From an uncultured Roseburia sp. (lineage in GTDB: Bacteria > Bacillota > Clostridia > Lachnospirales > Lachnospiraceae): a stretch of DNA of 13,533 nucleotides. The DNA is taken from the NCBI GenBank assembly GCA_947564765.1, contig CANODN010000025.1:1-13533 (forward strand), in the 5' to 3' direction. Shown piece by piece: positions 6,596-13,533 of this stretch; the first letter of the stretch is position 1; each line of letters begins with the position of its first letter. Below the pieces are notes generated by a model. It made no database searches, was not told the DNA's origin, and worked only from the letters and a program-made list of their open reading frames with translations. The position numbers and the translations under genes were made by a program.

Positions 6596-8509
6596 ATGAA
6601 TGTGAGGACAAGGTTTATTGCTCTTATTATGTGTTATGTGATGATGTTTTCGGTGCTGCCGGTGTCGGCGGCTGGGGCGGATGAAGTTGGTGGTGGAGGA
6701 GGATTGAATGGAGAAGGAGATCGTGAGGGCTCAATATTAGCTGTTTCATCGCAGGGTGGGACAGTAAGTCCGGAGGAGCCGGAGCATGAACATGAATATG
6801 TATTTAATAGATTTGAATGGGGATATTACACTGGCGAAAATGAGGATATGCAGTGGAATCAAATAAATAAAGATGAATGGAACTGGCCTGAAGGTGTTGA
6901 TGACAGCAAGAAGAAATGTATTGCGGTTTTTATATGTGGCAAATGTGAAGGTACAGTTGTTGGGCATGAAAAAAAAGAATCTGCGAAAATTACATGGGAT
7001 GAAGAGGATGCTGGTTGTGAAAAAGAAGGGAAAAAGACATATAAAGCGAGTGTACGAGTTGAAGGAGAAAAAGATCTGTATACTGATATAAAAGAAGTGT
7101 CGATCTCAAAGAAAGGACATAGTTATGGCGAATGGAAAGCAGAAGTAGATGCAAAATGTACAACGCCTGGAACAAAGGGGCATTATGAATGTGGAGTGTG
7201 TCACAAGTATTTTGACAAAGAAAAGAATGAGATAGAAGATTTAACAATTCCAGAGAAAGGACATAGTTATGGCGAATGGAAAGCAGAAGTAGATGCAAAA
7301 TGTACAACGCCTGGAACAAAGGGGCATTATGAATGTGGAGTGTGTCACAAGTATTTTGACAAAGAAAAGAATGAGATAAAAGATTTAACAATTCCAAAGA
7401 AAGGACATAGTTATGGCGAATGGAAAGCAGAAATAGATGCAACATGTACGGCACCCGGAACAAAGGGGCATTATGAATGCGAGTTATGTCACAAGTATTT
7501 TGACAAAGAAAAGAATGAGATAAAAGATGTAACAATTTCAGAGAAAGGGCATAGTTACGGCGAATGGAAAGCAGAAATAGATGCAACATGTACGGCGCCC
7601 GGAACAAAAGGGCATTATGAGTGTGAGAATTGTTATGCATATTTTGATAAAGATGATCAGGAGATAACAGATATAGTAATTCAGCCAGTGGGCCACAAAC
7701 TAAAAACAATAACAGCACAGGCACCTACATGCACTGCAGCAGGAAACCGTGAATATCGTACTTGTGATATATGCGAGAAACATTTTTCAGATGCAGAAGG
7801 AAAAGCTGAGATGGAACCAAACAGCTGGATCGCTCCGGCAACAGGCCACAGCATTACCACTCGCATGCAGTCTCCCACCGACACCGCAGAAGGAGTCCTG
7901 ACTCACAGCTGCGACAATTGTGGATACGTAAAAGAAAAACTTGTACTTCCCAAAAAGACAATGCAAATCGAACTGGGACAAACTGCCAGAGTAATCAGCG
8001 ATGCCTCAAAATGCACATTTACACTGGTAAATGCAAATAAATATCAGGATTATCTGACAGTAGATCAAAAGACAGGCGAGATCAAAACGGATACAAAAAA
8101 ATTAAAAAAGCTGAAAAAGATTGAAAAATCAGCAGATATCCAGGTGACAACCGGAGGAATGACCTACAGCGTGAAGGCATCGCTTTCCATTCCTGCCCCT
8201 GTAGTCAAAATTACAACAAAGAAGGTAGGAGACCGCTATCGATTCACTTTCAAATACAATGTCAAAAAACTCGGAGCAAGCAAGATTAAAGTCACCTGTA
8301 GTCTGAAGGGACTGAAAAAAGATGTGTTCAATCGATATCTGAGCAGTCCAAAGAGCAATAAAGATTCCTACGTTAATTTATATCTGGGTACCAATAAAAA
8401 GGTGAAATTTACGATTACAGCTTATTATGGGAAAAAAGGAAAAATTGTTTCTCAGAAAACAGTAAAAACATTTGCGAAAAACAAGAAAAAATTAACGGAA
8501 GTACAGTAA
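6596..8509 (+). CDS. Secreted protein with tandem 48-residue Cys/His repeats
   Basis: A 637-residue exported protein of unknown function. The N-terminus is a signal peptide: R4-T-R6, a hydrophobic core (about 7-22), and a V-S-A-A site with cleavage likely near residue 25. A Gly-rich stretch follows. The centre has four close 48-residue repeats (173-364), each starting K-G-H-S-Y-G-E-W-K. Each has a Cys in D-A-x-C-T and, except for the last repeat, the pair H-Y-E-C-x-x-C-H; the last has C-E-N-C-Y. Degenerate copies lie before (about 122-172) and after (365-415 and 416-451). Similar G-H...C-T...C-x-x-C modules are common in surface proteins of gut Firmicutes. The C-terminal third (about 455-637) is Lys-rich and beta-like, perhaps Ig-type domains. 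No LPXTG signal, membrane anchor or catalytic motif is seen. It lies 12 bases after one kinase gene and 19 before the next, so it probably shares their control and may be a ligand or surface partner. Confidence 0.85.
   Translation: MNVRTRFIALIMCYVMMFSVLPVSAAGADEVGGGGGLNGEGDREGSILAVSSQGGTVSPEEPEHEHEYVFNRFEWGYYTGENEDMQWNQINKDEWNWPEGVDDSKKKCIAVFICGKCEGTVVGHEKKESAKITWDEEDAGCEKEGKKTYKASVRVEGEKDLYTDIKEVSISKKGHSYGEWKAEVDAKCTTPGTKGHYECGVCHKYFDKEKNEIEDLTIPEKGHSYGEWKAEVDAKCTTPGTKGHYECGVCHKYFDKEKNEIKDLTIPKKGHSYGEWKAEIDATCTAPGTKGHYECELCHKYFDKEKNEIKDVTISEKGHSYGEWKAEIDATCTAPGTKGHYECENCYAYFDKDDQEITDIVIQPVGHKLKTITAQAPTCTAAGNREYRTCDICEKHFSDAEGKAEMEPNSWIAPATGHSITTRMQSPTDTAEGVLTHSCDNCGYVKEKLVLPKKTMQIELGQTARVISDASKCTFTLVNANKYQDYLTVDQKTGEIKTDTKKLKKLKKIEKSADIQVTTGGMTYSVKASLSIPAPVVKITTKKVGDRYRFTFKYNVKKLGASKIKVTCSLKGLKKDVFNRYLSSPKSNKDSYVNLYLGTNKKVKFTITAYYGKKGKIVSQKTVKTFAKNKKKLTEVQ
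6959..7111 (+). repeat. Degenerate repeat unit upstream of the array
   Basis: A 51-codon unit starting V-G-H-E-K and ending V-S-I-S-K keeps the leading G-H, the central Cys (D-A-G-C-E) followed by G-K-K-x-Y, and the unit-end I-S-K pattern. It lacks the C-x-x-C pair. It looks like an old divergent copy of the 144-bp repeat. Confidence 0.6.
7112..7687 (+). repeat. Four tandem 144-bp in-frame repeats
   Basis: Four direct repeats of exactly 144 bp start at 7112, 7256, 7400 and 7544. The first two differ at only two bases by eye: G versus A within the GATA(G/A)AAGAT segment, and G versus A in the last codon. The third and fourth resemble each other more than they resemble the first pair (for example A-E-I-D-A-T-C-T-A-P against A-E-V-D-A-K-C-T-T-P). 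This suggests duplication of units in stages, with the first pair most recent or kept alike by gene conversion. Confidence 0.95.
7688..7948 (+). repeat. Two degenerate repeat units downstream of the array
   Basis: A unit at 7688-7840 starts V-G-H-K and keeps P-T-C-T-A-A-G and C-D-I-C. A shorter unit at 7841-7948 starts T-G-H-S and keeps C-D-N-C-G but has lost the central Cys. They are clearly related to the array by motif order but not by close nucleotide identity. Confidence 0.75.
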
Positions 8510-8528
8510 AGGAAGGATAATAGCAGAT

Positions 8529-10805
8529 ATGAAATTATGTATGGGATGCATGAATCAAATGGAAGATCACCTTTCTGCATGTCCTCATTGCGGATTCGAT
8601 GAGAGTACGTATAAACAGGAGTCCTATTATCTGGAGCCCGGAAGTGTTGTAGGCGGTAAATATATTGTCGGCCGGGTGCTAAGCTATGGCGGACATACCG
8701 TATCCTATTTGGGGATGGATGCAGAAAACGAAAGAAAAGTAATTATAAAAGAATATCTTCCCAGTGATTTTTCCACCAGATCAGAAGGAGAAAAGGATGT
8801 AACGATTTATTCCGGCGACGGGCAGATACAGTTTGAACAGGGACTGACTAATTTCTTAAATGAAATGAACCATATCCAGCATTTAAAAGATGCATCGGGA
8901 ATTGCAAGGGTTTATGACTGTCTGGCAGAAAACGAAACAGGATATGTCATTTCCGAGTATGTGGAAGGACAAACGCTGAAAGAGATTTTAGAGGAAGGAA
9001 AAAAATACAGCGTAGAAGAGGCTGTGGAATTTATCAAAAAAATCCTCCGGGGATTATCGGAGGTTCATAAAGAAGATGTCGTACATTGTGATATTTCACC
9101 GGAAACCATTATGGTTACTGCAGAAGGCGATATTAAACTTATGGATTTCGGAGCAACGCGCTATGTAACTACAGCCAATTCCAAGAGTTTATCAATTATT
9201 TTAAAGAGAGGATATGCACCGGAAGAACAGTACCGCAGCAAAGGACAGCGCGGACCCTGGACAGATGTATATGCCGTTGGAGCTGTCATGTATCAGATGA
9301 TTACCGGCACAGTGCCCCAGGAATCCGTGGAGCGTACGCTGGAAGATGATCTGAAAGAGCCGTCAAAGATGGGGGTTGCCATTTCCAAAAATATCGAAAA
9401 TGCATTGATGAATGCTTTAAATGTGTATCAGGAAGAACGGACGCCTTCTGCAGAAGTGTTTCTGAAAGAATTAAGCAGCGATACAGTAAAACGCCTCAAA
9501 GTAAAGCAGCGAAAAAATAAAACCGGAAAGTTTCCTGTTTGGGCAAAAGCTCTGGTGGCAGTCCTTGCCTGTGTGGTAGTGGCAGGAGGCGCATATGTCA
9601 TCCAGAGAATGTCTAAGCAGAATCCGGATGCACTAGACAGCAGGGCCATTGTTATGCAGGATTTTCGAAACAAATCCAAAGAGGACGCGATAGCTTATAT
9701 TGATGAGCTGAATCACGAACACGAAGGATGGAATATTTTGATTGATACAGAGGAATTTGTATTTGATCTGACAAAAGACAGCGACACCATAGCGTCTCAG
9801 AAGATAGCGCCGGGTACCGTATTGTATGATCCGGATATAGGAATTCCGGAGGAGACGGCAGAAGGGCTTTCTTATGACGATGCTGGAAATGTTACCGGCA
9901 CAATTTTTTTCACTCTTTATACGCAGGAAAAAATGCATTATAGCGAAATTCAGGGAATGAATGCCTATGCCCTGGCACAAAAGCTGAAGATCTCTACGGC
10001 AGATAAAAATTGTTTTATAGAGGAAGAAAAAGAGGGCAGCAATTATTTTGACCTTGCGTCTATAGAAACGGAAGGAAAAACCATTACCTCGGAAGATTTA
10101 AGCAAAGAAGGAAACGAGAATAACGTAATAGCCTATAGTCCGGATATGAAAATTCATTATTATGCGTCTGATTTCTTCTATTGGGAAGAGTTGCCGGATT
10201 TTGCAAAAGAATTTGGCTCTATTGACGATGTGCCCCAACAGCCGGTATACCGATATGTCAATGAAAATACCATAGGAGAAGTAGGAACGAAGGCACTGGT
10301 AAACAGCAATCTGTTAGACAGAGGTTATTTTGCGATGAAAGTAAAGGGGCATTATATAGGCGAGATTGTGGAACAGACTGTGGAACCAGGTACAGAGTAT
10401 GATGAGAGCCGTCCGGGAGACAGTCCTTTGAAAATAAAAGTGGTTGACGGAATATTCGATTATCAGGGAAAGACGGCGCAGCAGTTTATCAATGAGTTTG
10501 ACCGATATGGATTTGAGAATTTTGATGTGGTGATAAACACCGGTGAAAAAACAACGCGCCGCGATTGGAAAATTACGAGCGTAGAAGTGCGTGACGCCAA
10601 TACGAAAAACGAATTGGAATACTTTAAGCCGCAGAGTGATGAGGTCGATGTGTTTTTTTACATCACAGTAACAGAACCGCCGAAACCGCCGAAAGCGCCT
10701 ACAAAGCAGCCGGAAAAGAAAACGCCTGAACCAACGCCGACACCTGAACCGACGCCGGCGCCGAGTACGCCGAAAAAATCAGGCGGCAGTTCTCACGATG
10801 CCTGA
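8529..10805 (+). CDS. Zinc-ribbon kinase-like receptor with PASTA-like repeats, probable pseudokinase
   Basis: A 758-residue protein built like its neighbours. The zinc ribbon has C4/C7 and C18/C21; a kinase fold spans about 43-315, one membrane span about 338-358, and a large outer part follows. Beta3 K74, alphaC E112 and D206-F-G208 are kept, as is G229-Y-A-P-E-E-Q-Y. However, the glycine loop is S52-Y-G-G-H-T57 in place of G-x-G-x-x-G. The catalytic loop is H186-C-D188-I-S-P-E-T193: the HRD Arg is Cys and the metal-binding Asn is Thr. It may bind ATP weakly or act as an allosteric partner (inference). The ectodomain holds three or four PASTA-like units, seen as A-Q-K-L, V-E-P-G-T and I-A-P-G-T phrases (about 372-465, 470-545, 572-640, 641-714). 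It ends in a Pro/Thr-rich tail (717-748) that could cross the cell wall. Confidence 0.88.
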   Translation: MKLCMGCMNQMEDHLSACPHCGFDESTYKQESYYLEPGSVVGGKYIVGRVLSYGGHTVSYLGMDAENERKVIIKEYLPSDFSTRSEGEKDVTIYSGDGQIQFEQGLTNFLNEMNHIQHLKDASGIARVYDCLAENETGYVISEYVEGQTLKEILEEGKKYSVEEAVEFIKKILRGLSEVHKEDVVHCDISPETIMVTAEGDIKLMDFGATRYVTTANSKSLSIILKRGYAPEEQYRSKGQRGPWTDVYAVGAVMYQMITGTVPQESVERTLEDDLKEPSKMGVAISKNIENALMNALNVYQEERTPSAEVFLKELSSDTVKRLKVKQRKNKTGKFPVWAKALVAVLACVVVAGGAYVIQRMSKQNPDALDSRAIVMQDFRNKSKEDAIAYIDELNHEHEGWNILIDTEEFVFDLTKDSDTIASQKIAPGTVLYDPDIGIPEETAEGLSYDDAGNVTGTIFFTLYTQEKMHYSEIQGMNAYALAQKLKISTADKNCFIEEEKEGSNYFDLASIETEGKTITSEDLSKEGNENNVIAYSPDMKIHYYASDFFYWEELPDFAKEFGSIDDVPQQPVYRYVNENTIGEVGTKALVNSNLLDRGYFAMKVKGHYIGEIVEQTVEPGTEYDESRPGDSPLKIKVVDGIFDYQGKTAQQFINEFDRYGFENFDVVINTGEKTTRRDWKITSVEVRDANTKNELEYFKPQSDEVDVFFYITVTEPPKPPKAPTKQPEKKTPEPTPTPEPTPAPSTPKKSGGSSHDA

Positions 10806-10823
10806 TTGACAGTGAGAGGATAG

Positions 10824-10829
10824 AAGGAG
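10824..10829 (+). promoter_or_regulatory. Shine-Dalgarno for the third kinase
   Basis: AAGGAG lies eight bases before the ATG at 10838 and supports that start, which also gives the conserved N-terminal C-x-x-C a few residues in, as in the paralogues. Confidence 0.55.
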
Positions 10830-10837
10830 AGAGGCCA

Positions 10838-12748
10838 ATGAAGATTTGTTATCACTGCATGCAGCAGATTTCAAACGAAAAAGCACAGATCTGTCCGCAA
10901 TGTGGGAAAAGCTTAGAGGCAGTGCGGCAGGCAGAACGATTTTTAATGCCCGGTACGGTTCTTGGAGGAAAATTTCTTGCAGGTTATCCCTTGGGAGCCG
11001 GAGGTTTTGGAAATACATATATCGGCTGGGACAAGCTTTTATTCCGCAGGGTTGCAATCAAAGAATTTTATCCGGAACAATACTGCGTCCGCGGATGGGA
11101 CGGCAAAACAGTAACAGTAACGGATGAAAAACAGAAATTCAGGTTTACAAAAGGGCGGCAGGAGTTTCTGGAAGAGGCCAGACGGGTTGCGGCTTTGCAT
11201 GAAGTGCAGGGCGTAGTGGAGATTTCCAATTTTTTTGAAGAAAACGGCACAGGTTATATTGTCATGGAATACCTGGAAGGAATGGATCTGAAAACCATTT
11301 TAAAAAAATCCGGGAATAAAAAAGAGTATGAGTGGAGCCGGCGCGTGATTCTGTCTGTGCTGTATACGTTAAGAGAAGTTCATAAAAGAGGCGTTATCCA
11401 CAGAGACATTGCACCGGATAATATTTTCGTTACAAAGGAAGGTATTATCAAGCTGATTGATTTCGGGGCGGCGAAATATGCATCTGCAGAAGAGAATACG
11501 GCAGAGATTATGCTGAAAATGGGATATGCGCCCATAGAGCAGTACAGCAGGAAAACGAAACAGGGGTCGTATACCGATTTATATGCGACAGCGGCATTGT
11601 TTTACCGGATGCTGACAGGCCAGAAACCGATTTCTGCCAATGAGCGAGTGGAACAGGATGGGTTGATTCCGCCGTCTCAAATGGGAGTTTTGCTGCCGGA
11701 GCAGGCAGAGCTGGCGATTATGGTATGTTTAAATGTTATGCCCAAGTATCGTTTGCAGAGTGCAGCTGAGTTTATGGAGGCGTTGGATGGGAAATATTTT
11801 ATTCCTGTTTATGAGCCGGAATGGATTCTGCCGCCGGTAGAGGAGAAAAAGAGCTTACGGGAAAGGGTTAGCGCTCTTCCAACAGCAGCAAAAGCAGCCT
11901 TGTGCTTTGCGTGTATTTGTATGATAGGAGCGGCGGTTTTTGGAACGGCGGCAATGGTACAGAAGACAGGAACGGTAGTCGGTCTGACGGATGCGGGCGA
12001 GGACGGCATAGTAACTATGGAGGATTACAGCGGGCAGTCTTATGAAAAAGCGGCTGCCAGACTGGAAGAAATCGGATTTCAAAACATTGCCGAACCGGAA
12101 TATATGCTGGACAGTAATCCGGAAGGGACCATTTTACAGCAGAATATTGAGCCTTCCGGTTCTGTTTCCACAGAAGATGAAATTTCCTTTACGGTCAGCG
12201 GCGGCGATTTGCATTATACGATGCCGGATTTTACAGGGACCAGAGAAGAAGATATCATCCGTTATTTTACAGAAAAAAATTTTGATGTGGAAATACATGC
12301 AAATCCCTGTGACGAGGCAAAGGAAGTATATACGGAAACCGGAGAAAATGACAGTCTTGCCAAAAAAGAAGGAAAAGTCATTGTCAAACGATGCTTTTCC
12401 AGTAATTTCAGGGTAGGGAGCTGCTTTGAACAGTCCGTAGAACCGGAAACAACATGTGATGTGGATACGACAGTTATAGTATGGGTTTCTGTGGGTGGAG
12501 AATTGAAGGACTTTGATGTGGAAGTGCCGGATTTTACCAAAAGGACGCCGGAGGAAGTAAAACAGCTTTTGAAAACTTCCGGATTAGAAGAAATCGTAGA
12601 CGTGGAAATATATGCTGCTGAGAATGCGGATGACGGAGAAACAGACGAACTTTATGCTGCAGAACAGAGCATAGGGGCTGGGGAAACCGTAAATCGTTAT
12701 CAGGATAAAGGAAAGCAGTTACGCATAGGCTTTCAGGCAGAACAATAG
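10838..12748 (+). CDS. Zinc-ribbon Ser/Thr kinase, one TM, PASTA-type ectodomain
   Basis: A 636-residue receptor kinase. The zinc ribbon has C4/C7 and C19/C22. The kinase domain (about 45-318) has G53-A-G-G-F-G58, K75, alphaC E113, H188-R-D190-I-A-P-D-N195, D208-F-G210 and G229-Y-A-P-I-E-Q-Y. These are complete nucleotide and metal motifs, with Ala replacing the usual Lys after HRD. One span lies at about 350-371. The outer part has three PASTA-like units: from V392-T-M-E-D-Y-S-G, from Y460-T-M-P-D-F-T-G, and from V561-E-V-P-D-F-T-K. Each is followed by an A/L-rich helix and a Q-x-I/V-x-x-G/E-x-x-V type strand. PASTA domains of PrkC/PknB/Stk1 kinases bind peptidoglycan fragments or lipid II, so a cell-wall signal is plausible. 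Those enzymes lack the N-terminal zinc ribbon, so this is not a direct PrkC orthologue. It lies 32 bases after the probable pseudokinase, a natural partner. Confidence 0.92.
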   Translation: MKICYHCMQQISNEKAQICPQCGKSLEAVRQAERFLMPGTVLGGKFLAGYPLGAGGFGNTYIGWDKLLFRRVAIKEFYPEQYCVRGWDGKTVTVTDEKQKFRFTKGRQEFLEEARRVAALHEVQGVVEISNFFEENGTGYIVMEYLEGMDLKTILKKSGNKKEYEWSRRVILSVLYTLREVHKRGVIHRDIAPDNIFVTKEGIIKLIDFGAAKYASAEENTAEIMLKMGYAPIEQYSRKTKQGSYTDLYATAALFYRMLTGQKPISANERVEQDGLIPPSQMGVLLPEQAELAIMVCLNVMPKYRLQSAAEFMEALDGKYFIPVYEPEWILPPVEEKKSLRERVSALPTAAKAALCFACICMIGAAVFGTAAMVQKTGTVVGLTDAGEDGIVTMEDYSGQSYEKAAARLEEIGFQNIAEPEYMLDSNPEGTILQQNIEPSGSVSTEDEISFTVSGGDLHYTMPDFTGTREEDIIRYFTEKNFDVEIHANPCDEAKEVYTETGENDSLAKKEGKVIVKRCFSSNFRVGSCFEQSVEPETTCDVDTTVIVWVSVGGELKDFDVEVPDFTKRTPEEVKQLLKTSGLEEIVDVEIYAAENADDGETDELYAAEQSIGAGETVNRYQDKGKQLRIGFQAEQ

Positions 12749-12769
12749 AAGTCCCAAAAGAAGGGTAAG

Positions 12770-13533
12770 ATGCAAATGCGAAAAAAACTCATTGATCCGA
12801 ATATGTTGTGTATGGGCTGTATGGCGAATCTGGAGCAAACAGGATATCCCTGTCCAAAGTGCGGATTTGATATAAGGAAATATCAAAGACCGAAAAACAG
12901 CCTGCCTCTATATGAAATCGTAAACGGAAAATACCTGATCGGACGGGTGATTGGTATAGGAGGATTTGGAATTACCTATATTGCATGGGATTTTTACCAG
13001 GGGAAGAGAGTGTGTGTGAAAGAGTATTTCCCCAGGGAGATTGCAGTCCGGGATTTTCATGGACACACCTATTCCGAGCAGATTTCCATTTCGATTAATT
13101 ACAGTTTGGAGATGTACACGCAAAATCCGGATAAAGTACAGTCTGCTTACAGGAAAGGTTTGGAAGCTTATATCAAAGAGGCGGAGAATTTATCGAAATA
13201 TTACCTGATGCCGGGAATTGTATCCATTCGGGATTTTTTCTATGGCAATAATACAGCATATATTGTGATGGAATACATAGACGGGATTGATATGAAAGAA
13301 TATGCAAAGCGCCGCGGCGGAAGACTGATGCCGGAAGAGGTATTTGTACTTTTAAAAGAGGTTATAAAGGCACTGAATGTCATACATAAGGATAATATGA
13401 TTCACAGAGACATCAGTCCGGACAATATCATGATTACCCGTCAATTACAGGCGGTACTGATTGATTTTGGAGCCTCCAGAGAGTATGGAACCGGCAGAAA
13501 TGCACCGGTTTTATTAAAACATGGGTATGCTCC
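12770..13533 (+). CDS. Fourth zinc-ribbon Ser/Thr kinase, 3' truncated by window
   Basis: An open frame runs from an ATG at 12770 to the window end (254 complete codons, no stop). AAGGG lies four bases before the ATG; a second in-frame ATG at 12776 is also possible. The zinc ribbon uses C14/C17 and C28/C31. Kinase motifs are intact as far as seen: G62-I-G-G-F-G67, K84, alphaC E137, H212-R-D214-I-S-P-D-N219 and D232-F-G234, ending in the H-G-Y-A-P activation-loop motif. The stretch between beta3 Lys and alphaC Glu is 53 residues against 38 in each of the three kinases upstream, so it carries an extra insertion of about 15 residues. The rest of the kinase domain, any membrane span and the ectodomain lie outside the window. 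By its N-terminal design it is a fourth parallel receptor. Confidence 0.9.
   Translation, partial: MQMRKKLIDPNMLCMGCMANLEQTGYPCPKCGFDIRKYQRPKNSLPLYEIVNGKYLIGRVIGIGGFGITYIAWDFYQGKRVCVKEYFPREIAVRDFHGHTYSEQISISINYSLEMYTQNPDKVQSAYRKGLEAYIKEAENLSKYYLMPGIVSIRDFFYGNNTAYIVMEYIDGIDMKEYAKRRGGRLMPEEVFVLLKEVIKALNVIHKDNMIHRDISPDNIMITRQLQAVLIDFGASREYGTGRNAPVLLKHGYA

Noticed and set aside
7112..7687. CRISPR-like array
   Set aside because: The repeats are 144 bp, directly adjacent without spacers, and in frame within a coding gene.
6990..7724. Long reverse-strand open frame (244 codons) across the repeats
   Set aside because: It is the mirror of the tandem repeats on the coding strand, is repetitive and rich in Leu/His/Cys, has no family motif, and lies entirely within a well-supported gene.
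12042..12416. Forward 124-codon open frame inside the third kinase gene
   Set aside because: It is out of frame with the PASTA region, has no motif of its own and lacks independent support.
10838..12748. Orthologue of PrkC/PknB (cell-wall kinase)
   Set aside because: The PASTA-like outer part fits, but the N-terminal zinc ribbon, HRDIAPDN and GYAPIEQY motifs differ from PrkC, and the gene is not beside the usual rsgA/rpe neighbours.

Overview
The window is a single-strand (+) gene cluster, probably one operon, from a low-to-moderate GC Firmicute. It looks most like a gut Lachnospiraceae/Clostridia member. The grounds are strong purine-rich Shine-Dalgarno sequences (AGGAGG, AAGGAAG), codon use, and the combination of zinc-ribbon Ser/Thr kinases with FHA proteins. 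The genus cannot be fixed from sequence alone. Nine coding regions are packed with gaps of about 11-50 bases. No convincing terminator, RNA gene, CRISPR array or mobile element is visible. Both ends cut through genes.

Layout, left to right. (1) The C-terminal part of a VWA protein, then one membrane span and a cytoplasmic FHA domain (1-1505, 5' end missing). (2) A PP2C-type protein phosphatase (1551-2447). (3) A soluble protein with a Cys-rich N-terminus, three D-D-x-T motifs and an FHA domain (2498-3304). (4) A four-span membrane protein with a C-terminal FHA domain (3316-4221). (5) A zinc-ribbon/kinase/one-TM protein whose outer part resembles an extracellular solute-binding protein (4271-6583). 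(6) A secreted protein with 48-residue Cys/His repeats (6596-8509). (7) A zinc-ribbon/kinase/one-TM/PASTA-like protein with a damaged catalytic loop, a likely pseudokinase (8529-10805). (8) A zinc-ribbon/kinase/one-TM/PASTA protein with intact catalytic motifs (10838-12748). (9) The N-terminal half of a fourth zinc-ribbon kinase, cut by the window end (12770-13533).

How they may work together (inference). The cluster holds every element of a phospho-signalling circuit: at least three plausibly active kinases, one probable pseudokinase, one phosphatase to reverse the signal, and three FHA proteins that could read phosphothreonine. The kinases share one cytoplasmic design but carry different outer domains, so they look like parallel sensors feeding a common cytoplasmic output. 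The VWA-FHA and four-span FHA proteins would recruit that output to the membrane. The soluble FHA protein has Thr motifs in front of its FHA domain, which recalls the GarA/OdhI self-binding switch. The secreted repeat protein sits among the sensors and could be a ligand, a surface partner or a product under the same control. The final target is not in the window. Similar FHA/PP2C/kinase sets can accompany type VII (WXG100/EssC) secretion loci, so the flanks are the place to look.
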